The notes beneath the pieces were generated by a model. It was not told the origin of the DNA, ran no database searches, and was given only the letters and a program-made list of their open reading frames with translations. A stretch of DNA of 64,000 bases from Rickettsiales bacterium (GTDB lineage: Bacteria > Pseudomonadota > Alphaproteobacteria > TMED127). Both the position numbers and the translations under genes were made by a program. Position 1 is the stretch's first letter. Each line of letters opens with the position of its first letter. The stretch lies in NCBI GenBank assembly GCA_002690875.1, contig NZGH01000042.1:1-64000 (forward strand). Reading direction: 5' to 3'. Below, one piece after another: positions 8,256-15,151 of the stretch.

Positions 8256-10564
8256 TTACTTTTCATAACCCAAACTCCATCCCAATTTTTTGGTTTTTCA
8301 GAAATGAGTTGGTTACATCTATCAATATAAGTTTCAGATAATTTATCTTCAGAATTTATTTTTAAACATTCTTTAAACGAAGTGATTGCCTGATCGAAGT
8401 CACCAGAAATATATTTTTTTCTTCCTTCATTAAAATGGTTAACAACATCCATAAGATTAGGAAAAGTTTTTTCGCTATGATAATCCAAGACTTCATGAAC
8501 TCCAACTGGTTCAGTTTTACCCTTAACAACAACGTCGTCAATATACCTAATTCTATATGTACCTTTAAGTTTTTTGAAGGTGAAATCACTTATTAAAATT
8601 CTTGCGTTATACTGTTTGCATGCACTTTCAAGTCTTGCCGCAAGGTTAACACCATCACCAATCATAGTATAATCCATCCTTTTTTGTGAACCAATGTTTC
8701 CTGCTACAATTTTATCAGTATTTAATCCTAGTCCCATGTCTAAAGGAGGCTTTCCATCTTTTTCTCTTTGATCATTCCAATCCCAAAGTCTTTTGATCAT
8801 ATTTATACCAGCCTTTACGCCTCTATCTTCATCATCTTCATGAGAGATAGGTAAACCAAAAGCTGCCATAATTGCGTCTCCAATAAATTTATCAAGCATA
8901 CCTCCTTGTTCAGAAATACACTCAACCATAATTTCAAAATATTCATTTAGGAGTTTAACCGTTCCTTGAGCACCCAGAGATTCAGTAATATTAGTGAAAC
9001 TTCTCAAGTCTGAAAACAAAAGTGTCGCAGTTGTATCAAGTCCTCCCATTATATCAGCACCGTCCTCAAGTAATTGATCTGCAATACCAGGGTCCATATA
9101 TCTTGACATTGTAGACTTCATTCTTTTTTCAGAAGAAATATCTTCAATCATTAACAAAATTCCCAGAAAACTCTCTTTTTCGTCTGTTCTTCCATCACTG
9201 TCTTCATTAATTAGAGGTAATATTGTGAGGTTTACCGAAATTATTTCATTTTTTTCAGTTTCTTGATTAAAAACATTAATTTCAGCATCCATGATTAATT
9301 CTGGTTCTTTGGACTCTCTTACTAAATTAATTTTCTCTTCGATCCATTGGTTCTGTTGAACAAAGAATTTATTTGAATCTAGACCTATTAAGTTTTTTTC
9401 ATTGACTTTAAAAATTTTAAGACCTGATTTGTTACATGTAACAATCTTTCCATCTCCATCAATTGTTATTACGCCATTTGACATACTTGAAAGCATGCTC
9501 TCATTATATTTTCTTGACTTTGAAACATCATCAAATAACTTTGCATTTTCCAGAGCTATTGCAACTTGTTGAGTGAACGCTTTTAGTCTCGATTCATCCT
9601 CTTCTGTAAATTTGCCACCTTTTTTGTTTAGCACTTGAGTACAGCCAATAACCTTTCCATTTTTATTTGTAACAGGAACACACAGAATTGATCTCGTAAA
9701 ATATCCAGTTTGTTTATCAAATGCGGGGTTAAATCTTAAGTCAGCATATGCGTAGGGTATGTTCATAGTTTTACCAGAAGAAAAAACACTACCTGCAATA
9801 CCCGCTGTGTTAGGTAATCTTATTTCTCCCATTCCCTCTCCCATGGCGACTCTTGAAAAAAGTTCGTTTGTTTTTTCATCATTTAAAAATAATGTAGCCC
9901 TGTCTGCGTTAAGCATCCTTGTTGCTTCTTCCATTACCCTTTTTAAAAGAGCGCTTAAATCAATTTCAGCTGTAACATCAGAAACAATACTTATGAATTC
10001 CATTTCTTGTGCTCTTTTTTTTTCAAAAAATTCATTATTCTGAGCATTTTGTATTGAAACAGCCGCTTGTGTAGCAACTGAATTAACAAATTCTAAATTA
10101 TCTTTTGTAAACCTTCCTTTATTTTTATTTAAGACCTGAATTACTCCAATAATTTTTCCATTTACAGTCCTTACAGGTGAGCAAATCATATTTTTTGTTT
10201 TATAACCGGTTTCCTGATCAACATCTTTATTAAACCTTTCATCTGAGTAAACATCATGAATAATTTCACCCACCTGAGATTGAAAAATACCTCCTGCAAT
10301 TCCCACTGTATTTAAAATCCTAATTTCTCTTGTTAAATCCCCTTGAGCAACTCTGGAATACAGTTCATTAGTTTCTTCATCATTTAAAAATAATGTTCCC
10401 CTGTCTGCATCAACATTCTTTGTAACAAACTCAACTATAGTCCAGAGTATTTCTGATAGGTTTTTTATAGAGGCAATTTTTCTTGAAATGTTTAATAGTA
10501 ATTTGGATCTATCAATTTCTGCTTTTAAAATTTTTATGTCTTCAGGTTTTTTGTTATTTTTCAT
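8252..10564 (-). CDS. Class III adenylate/guanylate cyclase with GAF-GAF-PAS sensor
   Basis: 770 residues. Two GAF domains (about 20-180 and 190-345), a PAS domain (about 355-475), a class III cyclase catalytic domain (about 512-695) and a short helical TPR-like tail (about 705-755). Catalytic residues are present: metal-binding D519 (FSDLRSF) and D563 (KFIGD), substrate lysine K559, and the transition-state pair N640/R644 in IGDGVNLAARLE. The Lys/Asp substrate-selecting pattern favours ATP. GAF2 contains the full NKFDE motif (N313, K314, F319, D323, E324) that marks cyclic-nucleotide-binding GAF domains. The domain order is that of the Anabaena CyaB1/CyaB2 cyclases. It follows the coiled-coil gene by 3 bases and overlaps the phosphodiesterase-like gene. 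No transmembrane segment, so cytoplasmic. Confidence 0.9.
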   Translation of the reverse strand: MKNNKKPEDIKILKAEIDRSKLLLNISRKIASIKNLSEILWTIVEFVTKNVDADRGTLFLNDEETNELYSRVAQGDLTREIRILNTVGIAGGIFQSQVGEIIHDVYSDERFNKDVDQETGYKTKNMICSPVRTVNGKIIGVIQVLNKNKGRFTKDNLEFVNSVATQAAVSIQNAQNNEFFEKKRAQEMEFISIVSDVTAEIDLSALLKRVMEEATRMLNADRATLFLNDEKTNELFSRVAMGEGMGEIRLPNTAGIAGSVFSSGKTMNIPYAYADLRFNPAFDKQTGYFTRSILCVPVTNKNGKVIGCTQVLNKKGGKFTEEDESRLKAFTQQVAIALENAKLFDDVSKSRKYNESMLSSMSNGVITIDGDGKIVTCNKSGLKIFKVNEKNLIGLDSNKFFVQQNQWIEEKINLVRESKEPELIMDAEINVFNQETEKNEIISVNLTILPLINEDSDGRTDEKESFLGILLMIEDISSEKRMKSTMSRYMDPGIADQLLEDGADIMGGLDTTATLLFSDLRSFTNITESLGAQGTVKLLNEYFEIMVECISEQGGMLDKFIGDAIMAAFGLPISHEDDEDRGVKAGINMIKRLWDWNDQREKDGKPPLDMGLGLNTDKIVAGNIGSQKRMDYTMIGDGVNLAARLESACKQYNARILISDFTFKKLKGTYRIRYIDDVVVKGKTEPVGVHEVLDYHSEKTFPNLMDVVNHFNEGRKKYISGDFDQAITSFKECLKINSEDKLSETYIDRCNQLISEKPKNWDGVWVMKSK

Positions 10565-10567
10565 ATA

Positions 10568-11188
10568 TCAACCTTTTTTTAATTTGTTTTCATAATTTTG
10601 TATTGTTTTTTCAATTTCTTCTCTTAATTTTTGACTCGAGAATTTAAGTTGTTGAATTTCATTATTTGAATTAAGTACTGCATTTTGAACAGCTTCTTTT
10701 TTTTCAAACTTTAAGCTTTCAAGCTCATTTCTTAAATCTGAAATTGACAATTTTAATTCTTTAATTTCTTGACTAGATTCTAAAATAGCTTTTTGAACGG
10801 ACTCCTGTTTGTTAAATTTTAAATTTTCAAGCTCGTCTCTTAATGCTGTGCAAGATTTTTTCAATTGATTAATTTCATCAGTAGAGGCCTGAATTTGTTT
10901 TTGAATTGCTTCTTTTTTTTCAAACTTTAGTTTATCTAACTGATTTCTTTGTTCAGTAATAGTTAATTGAAGTTGTTTGATTTCGTCCGCTGTTTGAAGT
11001 ATCGCATGCTGAATTTCTTTATTTTTAAGAAATTGTTGATTTTCTAACTGATCTCTTAATGAGCTTATTGTTGAATGCAGATTTACTAATTCATCGTTAT
11101 TTTCTAGTCTTATTTTCTGCACAAAGTCATTAAATTCAGCAAGAAAGGCTGGCTTTTCTTTTTTTAGTTTATCTATTAAATTCCCCAT
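10568..11188 (-). CDS. Coiled-coil protein with four exact 36-residue repeats
   Basis: 206 residues, almost wholly helical and charged. Residues 44-187 are four consecutive 36-residue repeats without insertions, each starting LRDEL/LRNEL-like, passing through KKEA(I/V)QKA and ending EIxQLKxSxxx; a fifth is truncated. It has no signal peptide or membrane segment. I recognise no family. It sits 3 bases upstream of the nucleotide cyclase and probably shares its mRNA, so a structural or scaffolding role for the signalling proteins is possible but unproven. Confidence 0.7.
   Translation of the reverse strand: MGNLIDKLKKEKPAFLAEFNDFVQKIRLENNDELVNLHSTISSLRDQLENQQFLKNKEIQHAILQTADEIKQLQLTITEQRNQLDKLKFEKKEAIQKQIQASTDEINQLKKSCTALRDELENLKFNKQESVQKAILESSQEIKELKLSISDLRNELESLKFEKKEAVQNAVLNSNNEIQQLKFSSQKLREEIEKTIQNYENKLKKG
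10628..11059 (-). repeat. Four 108-bp repeats encoding 36-residue coiled-coil units
   Basis: Codons 44-187 of the coiled-coil gene fall into four units of exactly 36 residues (44-79, 80-115, 116-151, 152-187) with conserved hydrophobic and Lys/Glu positions. The DNA has diverged more than the protein pattern. Confidence 0.8.
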
Positions 11189-11216
11189 AACAAAAACTAT
11201 TATTACATTTTAATAA

Positions 11217-11687
11217 TTAATGATGATCTAAACAATGATAATATCTAATATTTTTTACTTTAGCTTTTATTATTCTCCAGGAGGTTTTATCACCTAACTT
11301 TATATCTAACGTTTTTGCACATCCCTCCGGAATTTCAAGAACAGCAATTACAGGAAACACTGAAGAAATAATTTCTTTTGAAAGTGGCTTTCCTTTCTTC
11401 ACCAAAACTACTTTATTCTGTTCATTTATAAAAACTATGTCCAATGGAATTTTTGTATTGTGCATCCAGATATTTACAACTCTTGGTTTTTTATAAAGCA
11501 AAAGCAACCCATTTGTTTGCAAAAGTTCGTCAACAAACATCAAACCTCTTTGTTTTTCTTTTTCAGTTTTGGCTACTTTAACTAATAGTTCAGAAAATGT
11601 CTCTGAGAATACTAATGCTTCTTTGGAAATAGAACTAAAAGGTAAAAAAACAAAAAACAAAAAAAATCTAAAGCTTAAAACCTTCAC
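11217..11687 (-). CDS. DUF192 family exported protein
   Basis: 156 residues from the GTG at 11685-11687, which gives a clear hydrophobic signal peptide (VKVLSFRFFLFFVFLPFSS) and has GGAAAG upstream. A longer frame starts at 11726 but would put charged residues before the signal and overlap the upstream gene by 59 bases. The mature part has the DUF192 pattern: KxxQRGLMF, NxGLLL, (V)xIWMHNTKIPLDIVFI and VLEIPEG. DUF192 proteins are small beta-rich exported proteins with no agreed function. It still overlaps the preceding small gene by about 20 bases, suggesting coupling. Confidence 0.8.
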   Translation of the reverse strand: MKVLSFRFFLFFVFLPFSSISKEALVFSETFSELLVKVAKTEKEKQRGLMFVDELLQTNGLLLLYKKPRVVNIWMHNTKIPLDIVFINEQNKVVLVKKGKPLSKEIISSVFPVIAVLEIPEGCAKTLDIKLGDKTSWRIIKAKVKNIRYYHCLDHH

Positions 11688-11913
11688 CTTTTTTAATTCT
11701 TTCCAATGTGACTTTTGCTTCATCACTTAGTTCAGTTTCTTCTTCTTTATTATTTTCATTAGATTCTAAAGATAAGTCATATTTTTCTCTTAACTGTCTA
11801 AAAACTTTTATTTCATAAGAATTTAAGCCTTTTTCAAAGTTTGACTTATTTTTTTCTTTTATTAAATTTAACTTTTCCAAACGTTTAATACTTTTCGTAA
11901 GTCTGTCTTTCAT
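11668..11913 (-). CDS. Small hypothetical protein
   Basis: 81 residues, very hydrophilic, rich in Lys and Glu, with an acidic stretch (NNKEEETELSDEA). No signal peptide, membrane segment or recognisable motif. It heads the minus-strand gene series running down to position 37, and its 3' end overlaps the start of the DUF192 gene. Its start codon faces the small plus-strand gene at 11969 across 55 bases. Confidence 0.55.
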   Translation of the reverse strand: MKDRLTKSIKRLEKLNLIKEKNKSNFEKGLNSYEIKVFRQLREKYDLSLESNENNKEEETELSDEAKVTLERIKKGEGFKL

Positions 11914-11968
11914 TTATTTTTTTTACATTTATGTTTAATCTAGTTTTTAAAATTCTATAATATAGCTT

Positions 11969-12115
11969 ATGAATGAAAATGAAAAACACTTATTAAAAAT
12001 CAAAAATGAAATGGAAAACGTCAGAGAGTTATTTATCAAAGGCTATATTGATAAAAAGATCTACCAAAATGAAACAAGATCATTATTTGAAATCGCTGTA
12101 GAATATGGAGCATAA
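11969..12115 (+). CDS. 48-residue SHOCT-like mini-protein
   Basis: Short open frame starting at the ATG at 11969. Residues 14-48 align with the C-terminal tail of the membrane protein at 12337-12711: NEMENVRELFIKGYID here against EEMAAVRELYVGGYIS there, then IYQNETRSLFE against VYITETDRLYE. The pattern resembles a SHOCT short C-terminal oligomerisation module. A TATAAT at 11956-11961 lies only 7 bases before the ATG, so the transcript may be leaderless. It overlaps the next gene by 11 bases. The two related sequences in such close proximity make this a real gene rather than a chance frame. Confidence 0.65.
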   Translation: MNENEKHLLKIKNEMENVRELFIKGYIDKKIYQNETRSLFEIAVEYGA

Positions 12116-12335
12116 AAAAAAAATTACTGATGTGAAAAAATCAATTGAAAAGTTCAATGAATTTTCATCAAAAGAAAAGTCGTCACTCGTAGATTCTATT
12201 GAAATGTTATGGCTTAATGCAGGTATTCAGAAGAAAAAAAATGATATTAAAGTCGATGAAAATAACACCAAAGAACACGTGAAGAGAATCCGACAGCTAC
12301 TATCAGCTGCATGGTCTGAAGACTTAAAAGATTAA
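12105..12335 (+). CDS. Small hypothetical protein
   Basis: 76 residues, helical and charged, no recognisable domain; contains a central SSLVDSIEMLWLNAG segment and ends WSEDLKD. Its ATG lies inside the end of the 48-residue SHOCT-like gene (11-base overlap in another frame), so the two are probably translated together. It ends one base before the convergent gene at 12337. Confidence 0.5.
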   Translation: MEHKKKITDVKKSIEKFNEFSSKEKSSLVDSIEMLWLNAGIQKKKNDIKVDENNTKEHVKRIRQLLSAAWSEDLKD

Positions 12336-12336
12336 A

Positions 12337-12711
12337 TTATAAACCAAATATTTTTGCTTTTTCGTAAAGTCTATCAGTCTCAGTAATATAAACACCCTTA
12401 CTTATATACCCACCAACGTACAATTCTCTAACTGCTGCCATTTCCTCTTCTATAGCTACTAAAACATCAACAAAATCATTGTCATTGTCAACCTTAAGAT
12501 TATCTGAATCAATTATTTCATTCAGTGAAGGTTGTTTTCTTTCTTGTTTATTATCAGATTTTTTAAAAATTAATCTTAGCAGTAAGCTAAAGAAAAAATA
12601 AATTAATAAAGTTAGAATAACTAAAAAAAATATTAGATAACCAGTGTTTTCTAAATAAGGAATTAGAGATTCTAATTCAAATTTTTCCAAAGCTTGTTTA
12701 ACGAATTCCAT
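12337..12711 (-). CDS. Single-pass membrane protein with SHOCT-like C terminus
   Basis: 124 residues: a short N-terminal helix, one strongly hydrophobic segment (about 26-50), an acidic cytoplasmic linker, and a C-terminal module (about 88-124) with AAVRELYVGGYISKG and ETDRLYEKAK. That module is shared with the 48-residue gene at 11969. Function unknown. SHOCT modules usually mediate oligomerisation or protein contacts. Confidence 0.6.
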   Translation of the reverse strand: MEFVKQALEKFELESLIPYLENTGYLIFFLVILTLLIYFFFSLLLRLIFKKSDNKQERKQPSLNEIIDSDNLKVDNDNDFVDVLVAIEEEMAAVRELYVGGYISKGVYITETDRLYEKAKIFGL

Positions 12712-12766
12712 CTAAAAATCTACATATAGTATTTGATTTAAATTTATAACACTTTATATTGTACAT

Positions 12767-13165
12767 ATGAGTTTATTAAAATTATATAATAAATCAAAAA
12801 AAAGTATAAACAAATCCTCTATTAATTCAAAGTACGCAATTTCTTTTAAAGCATATGAGTTATTAAAAAGATACGTTATCCAGAATATGGTGCAACCTGA
12901 AAAGCTTGACAATGCATACCCAAAGAATACAAAATTTAAAGTAATAAAAAATGTTTCTCAAAGATCTATGCAAACTTTTTATAAATTATCTGATAAGTAT
13001 CAAACTAATAAATCTGGTGTACTTTCTCAATTTAATAGTTTTAAAGGTAAACGCCAAAAAAGGAAACTTTCAAAAAATGCTAAAGATCTTCTTTTCAAGA
13101 TTAAGAACGACCTACCAAGATATGAAACTATCGACTATCTTATTAAAAATTTAAAAACGAAATAA
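12767..13165 (+). CDS. Basic hypothetical protein
   Basis: 132 residues, strongly basic (Lys-rich with GKRQKRKLSK), no signal peptide or membrane segment, no family recognised. A nucleic-acid-binding role would fit the charge but is only a guess. It diverges from the SHOCT-like membrane protein across 55 bases and ends 5 bases before the convergent small gene at 13171. Confidence 0.5.
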   Translation: MSLLKLYNKSKKSINKSSINSKYAISFKAYELLKRYVIQNMVQPEKLDNAYPKNTKFKVIKNVSQRSMQTFYKLSDKYQTNKSGVLSQFNSFKGKRQKRKLSKNAKDLLFKIKNDLPRYETIDYLIKNLKTK

Positions 13166-13170
13166 TTAGG

Positions 13171-13387
13171 TTATTTTTTTCTGTAAATACCCATTTTAAC
13201 TTTTTCTGCAACGCTAGTTAAAAACTTTGCTATCTTATCATCAGTATTTTGTAATGATAACTCTCTTATTACCTCATCAATGAATGCACCGATTGCTATA
13301 TATGGATTAATTTTTTTTTTTTCTGCACTCGGCTCTAGCTTTTAATACAATTGCCGAGGCTATCTTCTTTTGCTCATTTTCATTCAT
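13171..13387 (-). pseudogene. Small gene after umuC, frameshifted at a run of 12 A
   Basis: The ATG (13385-13387) overlaps the umuC stop as ATGA, so the gene looks translationally coupled. It reads MNENEQKKIASAIVLKARAE and then meets a stop just after a run of 12 A (plus-strand T at 13311-13322). Removing one A restores a frame of 71 residues through INPYIAIGAF and IREL to the stop at 13171-13173. No family recognised. The reading frame may be restored by slippage or the extra base may be a sequencing error. Confidence 0.55.
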
Positions 13388-14698
13388 ACTTTTATCTTTG
13401 GTATATCACACCAATTAGTAGTATAGCAAGGTGATCTATATTCTGATTTCATTGACCACTTTGCATTTCTTTTTTTTGAATAAAAAGAACCATTTTCATC
13501 TGAAGATAACCTTAATTTACTATCACCGAATCTCTTGTTAATACTATCCATTATTTTCATTAATTTTACACTATCACTTTTTTTCTTATGGTAGTCTCGA
13601 TTTCTATTATAAAATAAACTTTTTTGTATATTTTCAGAATCACAAAAATCAGAGAGTATTACCCCTACTTTGCTATATAAAAAATTAGATAAATAAATTT
13701 CTTTAAGTAATTTTTCAGATATCTTCCATATTACTCTCACATCATTGGTTCCCTCTAAAAAAAAGTATGTCTTTATATTTTTATATTTTTTTTTTTGATA
13801 CTTTGAGGTCTTTAAAAAAATCGTTACAGATTTACAAAATAAATTATAATTTCTCATCTTAAACGATGCTTTCTGTACATAAACTATAAGCGCACTTCTT
13901 ATATCTTCATAAGAATTAAGTTTTCTACCGAAAGATCTAGAAACACATATTGACTTCTTTTTAACCGATTCTTTTTCAACCTCATTACAAATTATACCTT
14001 TTAACTCAAGAATCGAACGTTGTAAAATGACTCCCTTTTTTTCTCTTGCAAAACTTTCGTTAAACTCTCTTAGGTCAAAAGCGTTATTCACACCATTCTC
14101 CATCAAGAATTTAGCTAATTTACTACCTATACCCCAAATATCGTTTACATTTGTTTTTTGTAAAACATAATCTATGATTTTTTTAGATCTTAGTTCAAAT
14201 ACACTATTATCATCTATTTTTAAGTAGGGGTACTGGAGTTTTTTTTTTTATAACTCTATTTGCAATTTTTGCTAACGTCTTAGTTTTAGCCAAACCTATA
14301 CTCACCGGAATACCTGTCCACTTTAATATTTTTTTTGCCAATTTATGACCAAAATCATCTCTTTGATTTTTTATGTCCAGAATGAAGAATGCCTCATCTA
14401 TTGAATAAACTTCAACAATTGGTAGGCTTTTTTTTAATATATTCATTATTCGATTTGATATATCACCGTAAAAAGAATAGTTGGATGATAGAACGGAAAT
14501 ATTGTGATCTATTATAAATTTCTTAAGTTTAAAAAATGGTTCTCCCATTTTAATTCCTATTTGTTTTGCTTCTTCAGATCGAGAGATTACACAACCATCA
14601 TTATTTGATAATATGACAACTGGTTTTTCTAAAAGCTTCGGATCAAACAATCTTTCACATGAAACATAAAAATTATTACAATCTAACAGACCTATCAT
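13384..14698 (-). pseudogene. umuC: DNA polymerase V catalytic subunit UmuC, frameshifted at a run of 11 A
   Basis: Y-family polymerase subunit for error-prone translesion synthesis. The first part (from ATG 14698) has the UmuC opening LLDCNNFYVSCERLFDP, NDGCVISRSEEAK, and the catalytic SIDEAF (D101, E102), and runs to a TGA at 14210 after a run of 11 A (T at 14239-14249). Removing one A joins it to the rest: KIDDNSVFELRSKKIIDY, then NDIWGIGSKLAKFL (helix-hairpin-helix) and the little-finger region with VSRSFG. The joined product would be 437 residues, close to the usual 420-440. It lies 4 bases after umuD. Without the shift the truncated product would lack the little finger and be inactive. 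Sequencing error, decay or slippage are all possible. Confidence 0.85.
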
Positions 14699-14702
14699 TA
14701 CT

Positions 14703-15116
14703 TTAAGATAAATTATGTATCACGTATATAGCAACTCCCCAGATAGTTGTTTCCATTTTAGAGTCTAATATTATTTTAGGGTAATTTTCATTCTCAGACT
14801 TTAAATAACATTTTCCTTGTTTATCCTTTAAAAATTTTTTAACTACCAACTCTCCGTTTAGAGAAGCAACAACAACAGAGTGGTTTTTAGGAGTTAATGA
14901 TTTATCTACAACCATTATATCGTTGTTATAAATACCTACGTTAATCATTGAGTCGCCGGATACTCTGACAAAAAATGTTGACTCAATATTATTTACCAAA
15001 TATTTACCTATATCTAGATGCTCCTCAATATAATTCTCTGCAGGAGATGGAAAGCCAGCTGCAGCTGTAATAGCACTTATAAAAATTTTATTTTTTTTAG
15101 AAATTTCCTCTTTCAT
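14703..15116 (-). CDS. umuD: UmuD, self-cleaving SOS polymerase V subunit
   Basis: 137 residues with the S24 LexA/UmuD peptidase fold. The A20-G21 bond in AAGFPSPAEN is the expected cleavage site, S56 in SGDSM is the nucleophile and K93 in VVKKFL the general base. RecA-stimulated cleavage yields UmuD', which joins UmuC. There is no N-terminal helix-turn-helix, which separates it from LexA. It is preceded by a strong LexA-type promoter and followed by umuC. Confidence 0.92.
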   Translation of the reverse strand: MKEEISKKNKIFISAITAAAGFPSPAENYIEEHLDIGKYLVNNIESTFFVRVSGDSMINVGIYNNDIMVVDKSLTPKNHSVVVASLNGELVVKKFLKDKQGKCYLKSENENYPKIILDSKMETTIWGVAIYVIHNLS

Positions 15117-15122
15117 GAAGTT

Positions 15123-15150
15123 ATTATAAGAACAAAAGTAGAACTTTCAA
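15123..15150 (-). promoter_or_regulatory. LexA-controlled promoter of umuDC
   Basis: On the minus strand: TTGAAA (-35, 15145-15150), a 16-base spacer, and a perfect TATAAT (-10, 15123-15128). The alphaproteobacterial SOS box GTTC-N7-GTTC (15130-15144) fills the spacer. Only 6 bases separate TATAAT from the umuD ATG, so the mRNA is probably leaderless. LexA binding would block RNA polymerase directly. Confidence 0.85.
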
Positions 15151-15151
15151 G

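Noticed and set aside
11688..11726. Upstream start for the DUF192 gene
   Set aside because: The added residues are charged, precede the signal peptide and lie within the upstream gene; the GTG at 11687 fits better.
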